This document shows positions 1 to 8,163 of a stretch of 42,385 nucleotides of DNA, piece after piece. Below the pieces are notes generated by a model that was not told where the DNA came from, made no database searches, and worked only from the letters and a program-made list of their open reading frames with translations. Origin of the DNA: an uncultured Alphaproteobacteria bacterium (lineage in GTDB: Bacteria; Pseudomonadota; Alphaproteobacteria; UBA9655); contig CALBSK010000097.1 in NCBI GenBank assembly GCA_937967795.1, positions 1 to 42,385 on the forward strand. The letters run 5' to 3'. How positions within the stretch are numbered: the first letter of the stretch is position 1; each line of letters opens with the position of its first letter. Both the position numbers and the translations under genes were made by a program.

Positions 1-16
1 TTCAAAACATGACAAG

Positions 17-145
17 TTAAATTTTTACGTAATTTTTATCCATTTCATAAATTTGTTTTTTACCCTCCTCACAAAGACGAGAGAAAAGGGGGTGATTCCA
101 ATTTTCAAAGCCCCACCAGCCCTGAGAATACCCTTCACATCTCAT
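17..145 (-). CDS. Small hypothetical protein, 42 aa
   Basis: An ATG-to-TAA reading frame of 42 codons in the gap left of the protease gene. The predicted peptide starts MRCEGYSQGWWGFENWNHP and continues with a charged half containing SRLCEEGKKQIYEMD. The composition (three Trp, two Cys, balanced charge) looks like a globular protein rather than translated AT-rich spacer, in a stretch where random frames would be rich in Ile, Lys, Asn and Phe. No signal peptide or membrane segment is visible, and the ribosome binding site is weak. I do not recognise the family. An in-frame TGA lies just upstream, so the ORF does not extend further 5'. It could be a remnant of a larger gene. Confidence 0.45.
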   Translation of the reverse strand: MRCEGYSQGWWGFENWNHPLFSRLCEEGKKQIYEMDKNYVKI

Positions 146-267
146 TCTTGAATCTCATATAAAATGAAGATAGAATCACATTAATTAGGTATGCTAACAA
201 TAAATTCTCTTGTTTTTTCTAAATAGATTCCCATGTAAAAAATATCTTGGGAGGATAAAGGATTAAA

Positions 268-1266
268 ATGGTTTATCGTTTTGTTTACGGGTTATGCTGT
301 CTTATTCTTCTTGGTTTCGCTGGTCAGGAAATTTGGAAAAAGGTTTCCTTTTCTCCCCATAGTATTATCGAGGCTTCTTATGCGCAGAATCAACATCTAA
401 ACGGAGAAGGCGTTGTCGTAGCCGTTATTGATGAAGGATTTGATTCTTCCCACACATTTCTTAAGAACAACTTTAGCCCTTATCGATATAATACAAATAA
501 TAAGACAAGGGATATTTCTGAAACTTTCATTTTTGAAAGTGGAAAATATAAACCTGAAAGTCATGGAACACATGTCACAGGAATTATTTTATCTCTCGCC
601 CCCCAAGCTGACATTATTCCTATTAAAGTTGGTGGATTTGGGGGGGACCAAGCTTTTGTTAAAGCTCTTCAAATTGCTGCCTCCAGTCCTGCTCATATCG
701 TAAATATTTCCTTACGATTGAATCATACAGGACGAGGAATTAGCCCTAACGTTCGCACAGCACTCCTTCATCTTGCGAATGAAGGAAAACTAATTGTCAT
801 TGCCGCCGGGAATGAAAGCTCTTCTTTAATGAGAAGCACCTATACAGCGAGTCTTGTTGAATTAGCACATGCTCCCCTCATGAAGGGCCGCCTCCTTTTT
901 GCTGGGGCTTCTTCATATAAAAATGGCGTAGAAACGCTAGCTGAATTTAGCAATTATCCAGGAAACAGTTCATTTGGAAAGGCGCAAACTTATTTTATCG
1001 TAGCACCGGGTGACCACATCAAATCCACGATTACAGGGGGACGATTTGGGGAAAAGTCAGGGACATCTATGGCAGCGCCGATGGTTGTAGGAGCTGCAAG
1101 TCTTTTGAAACAAGCATTTCCCCACTTCAAAGCCGAAGATATCGCTCACCTTCTTTTAATCTCTGCACGCAGGTCTTCCTTGGAAGGAAAAAACCTTCCC
1201 CAAGCACACTTTGGGGCCGGCATCGTGAACCTTCGATCTGCTCTCGAACGAGGTCGAACTCTTTAA
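268..1266 (+). CDS. S8 family (subtilisin-like) serine protease, exported
   Basis: Subtilase of 332 aa. The catalytic triad is readable: Asp55 in VAVIDEGF, His99 in HGTHVTGI and Ser267 in SGTSMAAP, with the oxyanion-hole Asn182 in AAGNES, so the enzyme should be active. Residues 5-20 form a hydrophobic N-terminal segment followed by a Lys-Lys pair, acting as a signal peptide or single anchor; the protease would therefore work in the periplasm, at the membrane or outside the cell. There is almost no propeptide or C-terminal extension, so it is close to a bare catalytic domain. An AGGAT-type ribosome binding site precedes the ATG. The gene stands alone before a tRNA on the other strand. Its substrate cannot be predicted; family and fold are certain. 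Confidence 0.9.
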   Translation: MVYRFVYGLCCLILLGFAGQEIWKKVSFSPHSIIEASYAQNQHLNGEGVVVAVIDEGFDSSHTFLKNNFSPYRYNTNNKTRDISETFIFESGKYKPESHGTHVTGIILSLAPQADIIPIKVGGFGGDQAFVKALQIAASSPAHIVNISLRLNHTGRGISPNVRTALLHLANEGKLIVIAAGNESSSLMRSTYTASLVELAHAPLMKGRLLFAGASSYKNGVETLAEFSNYPGNSSFGKAQTYFIVAPGDHIKSTITGGRFGEKSGTSMAAPMVVGAASLLKQAFPHFKAEDIAHLLLISARRSSLEGKNLPQAHFGAGIVNLRSALERGRTL

Positions 1267-1339
1267 GTCACGCCGCTAAATTTGAGAAGGAGATCTTTAA
1301 AGAAGAGAAGGTCATAACTAATTTTTTTTCTAATAAAAA

Positions 1340-1414
<75 letters not shown>

Positions 1415-1469
1415 CTTTCATCTCTCAGAAAATATGGTATACCCGCGATTGTTCCTAACCGCAAGAAAT

Positions 1470-1772
1470 TTACATTCCCCTTATACGAGGATTGGTAAAG
1501 TTGGCACCATAGCTTTTAGGAATGATAGAAATCTCTGTCGGATTATATATCGTATAATGAACCCCTTTAAGTTTTGCAAATTGAAGGGCTTCTTTTAAAG
1601 AGGAGAAAGACAGGTGAAGTTCAAGGGACATGTCTCGAGATTTAATCCATCCCATCAGAGGTTCAGGGATTAAAGGATCTTCTGTTTCAAAAGAAACACA
1701 CCACTTTTTTGTTTTTCCTTGCCCCGATTGCATAACGGTTTTAGAAGGTTGATAAATTCGAACTGTCGTCAT
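1470..1772 (-). CDS. Complex I accessory subunit, NDUFS4-like (ETC complex I subunit family)
   Basis: A 100-aa protein whose whole length matches the ETC complex I / NDUFS4 family: N-terminal RIYQPSKTVMQSG, then WCVSFE, the central PLMGWIKSRDM, a following LHLSFSSLKEAL, and Gly-x-x-Tyr in the C-terminal part. In alphaproteobacteria and mitochondria this subunit sits on the peripheral arm of NADH:ubiquinone oxidoreductase near the Fe-S subunits and stabilises assembly. The gene is monocistronic, divergent from gmk with only 55 nt between starts, so the two promoters must overlap. As usual for this family it is not next to a nuo operon. Confidence 0.88.
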   Translation of the reverse strand: MTTVRIYQPSKTVMQSGQGKTKKWCVSFETEDPLIPEPLMGWIKSRDMSLELHLSFSSLKEALQFAKLKGVHYTIYNPTEISIIPKSYGANFTNPRIRGM

Positions 1773-1827
1773 AAACCTTTCTCCTATGGTACTATATCAT
1801 AGAGAAGATTTTTAAGGTAAACAAAAA

Positions 1828-2478
1828 ATGCCAAAAAATACCCCTCCCTTTCCCATTGCTCGCCGTGGGTTTATGCTTGTTCTCTCTTCTCCTTCAGGTG
1901 TGGGAAAAACAACAATTGCTCGAGCTGTGCTGCAGATTGAAACAGAATTAGAACTTTCAATCTCTACAACAACTCGACCCAAACGAATCTCCGAAACAGA
2001 AGGAAAAGATTATCATTTCGTAGATGAGAATACCTTTTCCCAAATGGTAAAGAGCAAAGAATTTCTAGAACATGCTTATGTCTATGGTTATCATTATGGC
2101 ACTCCTCGTGCTTCAATTGAAAAGGTGCTTACCTCGGGTGTGGATGTTTTATTTGATATTGATTGGCAAGGAACACAACAACTCAAGCAAATGGCCATGA
2201 GTGATTTAGTCAGTGTTTTTTTACTTCCCCCCACTATAAAAACGTTAGAAGATCGCTTGCATAAACGAGGAGAAGATTCTGGTGAGATTGTCCGCAAAAG
2301 AATGAACAAAGCAGGTGATGAAATTAGCCATTGGGCTGAATATGATTATATCATTATTAATTACACTCTTCAGGATAGCATTGATGCGGTCCGCGCAATC
2401 CTTCAAGCTGAAAGATTGAAAAGACGTCGTCAATTAGGGCTTGCTCAATTTGTGAATTCACTGAGAGGAGAGGATTAA
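1828..2478 (+). CDS. gmk: Guanylate kinase
   Basis: This 216-aa enzyme phosphorylates GMP to GDP with ATP in the cytoplasm. The P-loop is SSPSGVGKTT (residues about 19-28). It is followed by the GMP-binding region with STTTRPKRISETEGKDYHFV, the HAYVYGYHYGTP segment, the FDIDWQGTQQL Walker-B-like strand, and the lid RKRMNKAGDEI. Length is normal for bacterial Gmk. An AAGG ribosome binding site lies just upstream of the ATG. Confidence 0.96.
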   Translation: MPKNTPPFPIARRGFMLVLSSPSGVGKTTIARAVLQIETELELSISTTTRPKRISETEGKDYHFVDENTFSQMVKSKEFLEHAYVYGYHYGTPRASIEKVLTSGVDVLFDIDWQGTQQLKQMAMSDLVSVFLLPPTIKTLEDRLHKRGEDSGEIVRKRMNKAGDEISHWAEYDYIIINYTLQDSIDAVRAILQAERLKRRRQLGLAQFVNSLRGED

Positions 2479-2587
2479 CCTCCCATCATCTCCCATGAAA
2501 GATTTTATTTGATCTCTTCATCATTAAGAGTAGAATTTTAAAATCGCACCTCCTAAGATAAGAGAAAATTTCTTTTAAGGATTAAAG

Positions 2588-3217
2588 ATGAATTATTTAT
2601 GGCTTATCGCAATAGGGGTAGGCACATTCGATGCCCAAGCTCAAACTGTAACAGGTGTGAAAGTCTCTGTAACAGCTGACTCTGCAGCAACCGCACGAGA
2701 AAAAGCCCTCGATCAAGCGCATGACCTTGCTTTTCAAAAACTTTTGAAAGAAAACTTTTCAGAGGTGGCAACTCCCCTTCCTTCTCATGATACAGTAATG
2801 AATATGGTCAGAGACTTTTCCATTGATCGAGAAAAAACAACACCTACAAGCTATACAGCCTCTCTTACATTTCAATTTGATGCCCCTCAAGTGCAAGCGT
2901 GGATGCAAAAACAGGATCAACCCTCCTTTCCAACACTCCATTCCACTCAACACTCCTCTAAAAACCAGAAAACTTTAAAAATAGAAAGTTCCTACAAAAC
3001 TCTTTCGGAATGGCAAGATATTAAAAAAAAGCTGGAAGGAAGCCCTGAGGTTCAAAAAGTAGTTGTTCTCGCCTTCTCCCCACAGAGTGCCCATCTTGAC
3101 GTTATTTTGGGAGGTGACATTGAGAAACTTCAACAAGATCTTCTCCTCAAAGGATGGCTTTTATCGTCTGGCAAAGAAGGCTGGAAAATCTCATCAAAGA
3201 AACCTTTAGGACAGTAA
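2588..3217 (+). CDS. Exported protein of unknown function, resembling DUF2066
   Basis: A 209-aa protein with a hydrophobic N-terminus ending in DAQAQT, which reads as a Sec signal peptide cleaved near residue 19. The mature part opens with GVKVSVTADSAATAREKAL and a short helix DLAFQKLL. This resembles the start of DUF2066 proteins, which in several alphaproteobacteria lie before the PerM-like permease and hdaA genes, as here. The C-terminal third is a ferredoxin-like alpha/beta stretch (TLSEWQDIKKKLEGSPEVQKVVVLAFS). It is preceded by AAGGATTAAAG. Periplasmic location is likely; function is unknown. The DUF2066 match is from memory and moderate. Confidence 0.7.
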   Translation: MNYLWLIAIGVGTFDAQAQTVTGVKVSVTADSAATAREKALDQAHDLAFQKLLKENFSEVATPLPSHDTVMNMVRDFSIDREKTTPTSYTASLTFQFDAPQVQAWMQKQDQPSFPTLHSTQHSSKNQKTLKIESSYKTLSEWQDIKKKLEGSPEVQKVVVLAFSPQSAHLDVILGGDIEKLQQDLLLKGWLLSSGKEGWKISSKKPLGQ

Positions 3218-3256
3218 TTTATTTTTATGAAACTCATAAAATTTAAGATATAATAC

Positions 3257-3817
3257 ATGATAAACACTATGAATCTTCCCAACTTCATCAGTCTTGCCCG
3301 CCTCTTTAGCGTGCCTTTAATTGTTTCCCTTATTCTTTCTAATCAATTGATGAGCGCCTTTCTTTTTTTTACTCTGGCTGGTCTTTCAGATGCACTTGAT
3401 GGCTTTTTAGCGCGTATCTTTAAGTCCCGTACAACTTTAGGAGCTTATTTAGATCCTCTTGCGGACAAAGCTCTCTTAGTAGGAGTCTTTGTGGCCTTAG
3501 GGTTTACAAGACTTATTGATATGTGGGTCGTGATTCTTGTGGTGTTTAGAGATATATTAATTATCGGGGGGATACTCCTCCTCTTTCTTTGTAAGGGTAC
3601 AATTGAAATGAAACCGTTGATGATTAGCAAAATCAATACAGTTGTTCAGTTATTGTATGCACTTTTTATTCTTGGCCAAGGAGAAATTCTTTTAGGTATT
3701 CCTCATTTAAATATGTATTTTGGTTATGTTGTTGCGTTAACAACCATGTTTTCTGGTGTAAATTATGTTAGAGTGGGATTAACTTACTTCAACACAATGG
3801 ATACTGAAACCACGTGA
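3257..3817 (+). CDS. CDP-alcohol phosphatidyltransferase (PgsA / cardiolipin synthase type)
   Basis: A 186-aa membrane enzyme carrying the complete CDP-alcohol phosphotransferase signature: Asp45, Asp48, Gly49, Ala52, Arg53, Gly62, Asp66 and Asp70 in the canonical spacing. About five hydrophobic helices follow. It transfers a phosphatidyl group from CDP-diacylglycerol to glycerol 3-phosphate (PGP synthase) or to phosphatidylglycerol (cardiolipin synthase); the sequence alone does not decide which. ATG at 3257 gives MINTMNLPNFISLAR; an ATG at 3269 would keep the family-typical NLPNxISLxR start and is an equal candidate. Its stop overlaps the next start (GTGA). Confidence 0.88.
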   Translation: MINTMNLPNFISLARLFSVPLIVSLILSNQLMSAFLFFTLAGLSDALDGFLARIFKSRTTLGAYLDPLADKALLVGVFVALGFTRLIDMWVVILVVFRDILIIGGILLLFLCKGTIEMKPLMISKINTVVQLLYALFILGQGEILLGIPHLNMYFGYVVALTTMFSGVNYVRVGLTYFNTMDTETT

Positions 3818-4917
3818 CTACAAATCGACAAGCATGGCTTTGGGGAGGAGCGGGCATCGCCTTTGTGGGAGCTCTTTATCTCCTTAAAAGTATTCTTATG
3901 CCTTTTCTTACAGGTCTTTTAGTCGCTTATGCCATGAATCCTGCCGTTAGCCGACTTGAAAAATCAGGAATCTCTCGCAATTTTGGCACTTGTATCATGA
4001 TCCTTAGTTTTTTTCTTCTGATTGGACTTTTACTTTTTATTGCTATTCCCTTTATTCAAACAGAGCTTTTACGTTTGGCTTCTCATGTTCCTCAATATGG
4101 AGAACGAATAATGACAGCCTTCAAACCCCTTTTAGATGAAACCTCTCATTATATTCAACCTCATGATTTAGAGCGACTTCGTGAGTTTGGGAGTAGTTAC
4201 CTTGGTGACGTCGTAACATGGGGAATTCAACTTTTAGCAAGGATTTTGACGAGCGGTCTCGCACTCGCTAATCTTATTTCCCTCATCGTCATCACTCCCG
4301 TTGTGGCTTTTTATTTTTTAAGAGATTGGAATAAGATGATTACAACGCTTAATCATTGGCTTCCACGTCCTTATGAACCTGTCTTAAAACACCTTTTTAC
4401 AAAAATGAACCTCACGATAGGAGGCTTTGTAAGAGGACAAGCACTTGTTTGTCTTGTTGTTGGACTTTACTATTCTGTTGCTTTAACCATAGCAAATCTT
4501 GATTTTAGCCTAGTTGTAGGTATGGTTATAGGTGTAATGGCCTTTATTCCTTATGTAGGTGCGCTTCTGGGCTTTATGTTAAGTATAGGAATCGCTTTAG
4601 CTCAATTTCCAGATTGGTTTTCTGTTGGCATTATAGCTGCCATTTTTATAGCCGGGCAAACCTTAGAAGGATATTTTTTGATTCCTTATTTCGTTGGAGA
4701 TCGCATTGGCCTTCACCCCATTTGGGTTATTTTTTCTCTTTTGGCGGGAGGCGTTTTATATGGATTTGTGGGAATCTTATTTGCCCTTCCAGTGGCAGCC
4801 GCTTTCGGTGTTCTTGTCAGATATGGTCTTGAACTTTATCTTAAAAGCCCTTATTATCTAGGGAAAATCTCTTCTCGTCAGAATAGATCTCGTGAAACAG
4901 CTCATTCTTCCTCTTGA
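3814..4917 (+). CDS. AI-2E family transporter (PerM-like permease)
   Basis: A 367-aa polytopic membrane protein of the AI-2E/PerM family. It has paired N-terminal helices (GAGIAFVGALYLL; PFLTGLLVAYAMNP), a soluble central loop, and a conserved C-terminal membrane half with GFVRGQALVCLVVG, FIPYVGALLGF and LEGYFLIPYFVGDRIGLHP. The GTG start shares four bases with the upstream stop, indicating translational coupling. Order with hdaA downstream is common in alphaproteobacteria. The transported substrate is unknown; family members have been linked to AI-2 export and to Na+/H+ exchange. Confidence 0.88.
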   Translation: MTTNRQAWLWGGAGIAFVGALYLLKSILMPFLTGLLVAYAMNPAVSRLEKSGISRNFGTCIMILSFFLLIGLLLFIAIPFIQTELLRLASHVPQYGERIMTAFKPLLDETSHYIQPHDLERLREFGSSYLGDVVTWGIQLLARILTSGLALANLISLIVITPVVAFYFLRDWNKMITTLNHWLPRPYEPVLKHLFTKMNLTIGGFVRGQALVCLVVGLYYSVALTIANLDFSLVVGMVIGVMAFIPYVGALLGFMLSIGIALAQFPDWFSVGIIAAIFIAGQTLEGYFLIPYFVGDRIGLHPIWVIFSLLAGGVLYGFVGILFALPVAAAFGVLVRYGLELYLKSPYYLGKISSRQNRSRETAHSSS

Positions 4918-5611
4918 ACTTCCTCCCACCTTTAAGGATGAAAATTTCATTGTCTCTCGTTCAAATGAAGAAGCTTATCTATGGGTCATGCGGTGGCCTA
5001 ATTGGCCTAATCACTGCCTCGCTCTTTACGGAGAGGCAGGATGTGGAAAAACTCACCTTTCTCATATCTGGAAAATTCATACAAATGCTCGATATCTTAA
5101 AGCTCAAGACTTTAACATCATTTCTTTAGAAACGCTTTTTGAAAGACCTCCTTTATTTATTCTTGATGAGGCCCACCTTATTGAAAAGGAAGAAAAGCTC
5201 TTTCATTTTTATAATCACCTTGTGGCATCCAAAGGAGGATTACTTCTTCTCTCACGAACGCCGCCTGCTCATTGGGAAAAGAACTTACCAGATTTACGCT
5301 CGCGGCTTCATGCCATACCCGCTTTAAAAATCCATACCCCTGATGAAGCTTTACTCTTCCAAGTCATTCAAAAACTCTTTAACGATTTCCAACTTCATAT
5401 AGACGAGGCCGTGATCGGCTTTCTTCTTAAATATATGGAGAGATCTTTTGAGGCTGCTCGCGTTTGGGTTGAAACGCTCAACGTCTATGCCCTCACTCAA
5501 AACCGGCGTGTTACGATTCCGATGGTGAGGGAAGTTCTAGGAGAGAAAGAGGGGGCTGAAAAACATCTGTTACCTCTCCCTTCCACCACTCTAAATCTGC
5601 CCATGTATTAA
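4892..5611 (+). CDS. hdaA: DnaA regulatory inactivator homologue (HdaA)
   Basis: A 239-aa AAA+ protein of the DnaA/Hda family: Walker A GEAGCGKT (residues 47-54) and Walker B LDEAH (Asp92-Glu93). The N-terminus QLILPL (residues 3-8) matches the sliding-clamp-binding motif of Hda, which supports the GTG start at 4892 even though it overlaps the preceding gene by 26 bases. With the DNA-loaded beta clamp, Hda stimulates ATP hydrolysis by DnaA and limits re-initiation. The last 20 or so residues extend beyond the usual Hda end and overlap the convergent phosphatase gene. Confidence 0.9.
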   Translation: MKQLILPLELPPTFKDENFIVSRSNEEAYLWVMRWPNWPNHCLALYGEAGCGKTHLSHIWKIHTNARYLKAQDFNIISLETLFERPPLFILDEAHLIEKEEKLFHFYNHLVASKGGLLLLSRTPPAHWEKNLPDLRSRLHAIPALKIHTPDEALLFQVIQKLFNDFQLHIDEAVIGFLLKYMERSFEAARVWVETLNVYALTQNRRVTIPMVREVLGEKEGAEKHLLPLPSTTLNLPMY

Positions 5612-6038
5612 GAGGAAACCGAAATCCAATAAGAGTCGCTGGCTTAAGACCCTCCCTCAAGATCTCAGGAAATACTTTTGTAAATTTTAAAGCTGCAAAA
5701 GCAATACCTGGATTGTGACCAATATAGAGAATCTTCTTCCGTTCATCTGAAACATGCCTAAGATGATAAAGGATAAGATCTTCAGGACTATTATAAAAGT
5801 CTTCCGAAATTTCAATCACCTCTGTACCGACAACAGAGCGCAAAGGTTCTAAAGTTTCTTGTGTTCTTAAAGCAGCAGAGCACATCACAAAATCAAAATT
5901 AATCTTCTTTTCTTGAAGATATTTAGCAACCATTTCTGCTTCTTCACGTCCTCTTTCATCCAAAGGACGATCAAAATCAGAAAGACTTTGTTCACGTGAT
6001 TCGGCATGGGCATGGCGCATGAGGAAAAGCATTTTCAT
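5511..6038 (-). CDS. Histidine phosphatase family protein (SixA-like)
   Basis: A 175-aa branch-1 histidine phosphatase. The phosphate-binding motif is MRHAHAE near residue 7 (Arg8, His9 catalytic), with the second conserved His in GHNPG and an acidic residue following SAALRTQETLEPL. Without a mutase-type RHGxS context and at this size it resembles SixA, which removes phosphate from phosphohistidine in phosphorelay or PTS proteins. The substrate here is not determined. It follows ispA on the same strand after 84 bp. Its last 33 codons overlap the 3' end of hdaA on the opposite strand. Confidence 0.85.
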   Translation of the reverse strand: MKMLFLMRHAHAESREQSLSDFDRPLDERGREEAEMVAKYLQEKKINFDFVMCSAALRTQETLEPLRSVVGTEVIEISEDFYNSPEDLILYHLRHVSDERKKILYIGHNPGIAFAALKFTKVFPEILREGLKPATLIGFRFPLNTWADLEWWKGEVTDVFQPPLSLLELPSPSES

Positions 6039-6122
6039 TGTATGAGTTTACCAAAAAGTTCGTAATTGTAAAACCCTAAGGAAATAAAATAACTTTCTTA
6101 TCTATCATCTGAGCTTTTAAAG

Positions 6123-7028
6123 CTATCCTTTTCGGTCCAACGTATACAAAGCCATTTTTTTTAAAAAATCGGCTTTTTCGTGAAAGGGAGAAAGAACTTT
6201 AATAGCGTCTTGAAGAGAGGCCTCCGCCCTTTCATACAAAAGTGCAGGGTCCAGAAAGGTTATGAATGTAAATTTTTTCTCATCTTGCCCACACGGTTTG
6301 CCGGTTGTATTCTCCTCTCCACAAACATCCAACCAGTCATCCATCATTTGAAACGCTTGACCGAAAAAGAGACCATAAGATCTTAAGCTTTCTCGTTCGA
6401 AAGAAGCCCCCCTCCCTAAGATAGCCCCTGCTTCTGCAGAAAATCCAAACAAAACCCCCGTTTTCAAACGTTGTTGTTCAAGAAGATCTTTTAAAGTATG
6501 ACGCGACCCTTCTTGACCTAGATCCATCATTTGTCCCCCAACAAGCCCTAATGAACCTATTGTCTCCGCCAATTTCTCTATGAGTAGAAGCCGGATTTCT
6601 GGAGAACCCTCCAAAGAAGAAAGGATTTGAAAAGCAAGAGGAATAAGGGCATCCCCCACTAAAATTGCTGTTGCTTCCCCAAAAGCTTTATGGCAACTGG
6701 GCTTCCCTCGCCTTATAGCCGCATTATCCATACACGGAAGATCATCATGAACAAGGGAGTAGGCGTGAATAAGTTCAATGGCGGCTCCTACTCTCAAAGC
6801 TTTTTGAGCGGGCACGTCAAACATTTGAGAGGAGGCATAGGTTAAAAAAGAGCGCAGACGCTTTCCCCCTCCCAAAACGCTAAAACGCATAGCCTCATGA
6901 AGGCGTGTTGTAGGGAGGGGAAGAATTTGATCTAAAAGGTCTTCAACTTTTCGAGCGACGTCGTGAAGACACTTTACAAAAGGATCACGACTTAAAGTCG
7001 GTTGGCTTTGTTGTAAGGGAGCCATCAA
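6123..7028 (-). CDS. ispA: Polyprenyl (farnesyl/geranyl) diphosphate synthase
   Basis: A 301-aa short-chain trans-prenyltransferase that condenses IPP with DMAPP/GPP to make the farnesyl diphosphate needed for undecaprenyl phosphate and ubiquinone. The first aspartate-rich motif is DDLPCMD (residues 95-101) and the second is DDWLD (230-234). GGGKRLR and the KTGVLF segment are also present. It overlaps xseB by 44 bases, the usual xseB-ispA order; dxs, which often follows, is absent and a SixA-like gene sits there instead. Start choice: only MM at 7028 lies upstream of the conserved core. Confidence 0.93.
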   Translation of the reverse strand: MMAPLQQSQPTLSRDPFVKCLHDVARKVEDLLDQILPLPTTRLHEAMRFSVLGGGKRLRSFLTYASSQMFDVPAQKALRVGAAIELIHAYSLVHDDLPCMDNAAIRRGKPSCHKAFGEATAILVGDALIPLAFQILSSLEGSPEIRLLLIEKLAETIGSLGLVGGQMMDLGQEGSRHTLKDLLEQQRLKTGVLFGFSAEAGAILGRGASFERESLRSYGLFFGQAFQMMDDWLDVCGEENTTGKPCGQDEKKFTFITFLDPALLYERAEASLQDAIKVLSPFHEKADFLKKMALYTLDRKG

Positions 7029-7224
7029 TTCCTACGACAATCTGTTCAACGCGAAGGCGCGCTTCTTTAAGTTTTTTTTCACAATGGGCTCTTAAGGCAG
7101 CGCCTCTTTCATAAGCCTTCATGGCGTCATCGAGACTTGTTTTTCCTTCTTCAAGGTGACGTACAATCGTCTCAAGTTCTCTCATGGCTTCTTCAAAGCT
7201 AACGTTCTCAAGAGAGTTCATCAA
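6985..7224 (-). CDS. xseB: Exodeoxyribonuclease VII small subunit
   Basis: A 79-aa XseB with the characteristic SFEEAMRELETIVRHLEEGK, LDDAMKAYERG and CEKKLKEARLRVEQI two-helix coiled-coil pattern. Several copies bind each XseA large subunit to form the single-strand-specific nuclease. The C-terminal 14 codons overlap ispA. xseA is not in the window. Confidence 0.93.
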   Translation of the reverse strand: MMNSLENVSFEEAMRELETIVRHLEEGKTSLDDAMKAYERGAALRAHCEKKLKEARLRVEQIVVGIDGSLTTKPTDFKS

Positions 7225-7229
7225 TTCTC

Positions 7230-8102
7230 CTATCGTGTGGGAACAGGCTGTTCCCCTTTATAATCATAAAACCCACGGTCTGTTTTACGGCCCAACCACC
7301 CGGCTTCAACATACTTTGTTAAAAGAGGACAAGGTTTATACTTACCATCTCCTCGTTCTTCATAAAGAACATTCATAATGAAAGCGCAAGTATCAAGTCC
7401 TATTAAGTCTGCAAGTTCCAAGGGGCCCATGGGATGATTTGTGCCTAAACGCATGCCTTTGTCAATGGCTTCAATGGTTCCTACCCCTTCAAAAAGAGCA
7501 TACACAGCTTCATTAATCATGGGCATAAGAATTCGATTTACAATAAACCCCGGATAATCTTCAGAAACAGCCGATTGCTTGCCGAGCCGTTTGACAACTT
7601 CTTGAATGTCGTTAAATGTCGTCTGTGAGGTGGCAATGCCGCGAATCAATTCCACAAAATGTATGATAGGCACAGGATTCATAAAGTGCATACCCATGAA
7701 TTTATCAGGTCTATCTGTTGCTTTACCAAGAGCTGTAATAGAAATGGAAGATGTGTTGGTCGCCACAAGACATTGAGGAGAAAGGAATGGGCTTAACTTC
7801 TTAAAAATGGACTTTTTAATCTCTTCATTTTCGAAAGCGGCTTCAATCACCAAATCACATTTTTTGAATTCTTCTAATTCCACAAAAGTTTGAAGGCGTT
7901 TCAATGCTTCTTCTTTTTCTTGGATAGAAAGCTTATTGCGGGCTACCTGTCGCTCAATGCTATGATCAATGACGGAAAGGCTCTTTTGAAGAACTTCTTG
8001 AGAAATATCACTTAAAAAAACTTTGTACCCCGCTAAGATACACACATGGGCAATTCCACTGCCCATTTGCCCAGCTCCAATAATACCAATATTTTCAATC
8101 AT
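7230..8102 (-). CDS. hbd: 3-hydroxybutyryl-CoA dehydrogenase
   Basis: A 290-aa NAD(P)-dependent 3-hydroxyacyl-CoA dehydrogenase of the single-function type. The Rossmann GAGQMGSG lies at residues 10-17. The catalytic dyad is His139 (in MGMHFMNPV) and Glu151 (in FVELIRG), and the dimerisation domain carries GFIVNRILMPMINEA and LGTNHPMGPLELADLIGLD. It oxidises 3-hydroxybutyryl-CoA to acetoacetyl-CoA or works in reverse. In many alphaproteobacteria it directly follows etfBA; here a nucleotidyltransferase/HEPN gene separates them. The xseB start is 5 nt past its stop. Confidence 0.93.
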   Translation of the reverse strand: MIENIGIIGAGQMGSGIAHVCILAGYKVFLSDISQEVLQKSLSVIDHSIERQVARNKLSIQEKEEALKRLQTFVELEEFKKCDLVIEAAFENEEIKKSIFKKLSPFLSPQCLVATNTSSISITALGKATDRPDKFMGMHFMNPVPIIHFVELIRGIATSQTTFNDIQEVVKRLGKQSAVSEDYPGFIVNRILMPMINEAVYALFEGVGTIEAIDKGMRLGTNHPMGPLELADLIGLDTCAFIMNVLYEERGDGKYKPCPLLTKYVEAGWLGRKTDRGFYDYKGEQPVPTR

Positions 8103-8163
8103 CGAATTTCCTATAATAAAAATGGCTCTAAAGATTGTATTTTTCTTTTATTCTTAAAAACAA

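Noticed and set aside
2462..2490. GAGG/CCTC inverted repeat after gmk as a terminator
   Set aside because: Stem is only four pairs and no T-tract follows.
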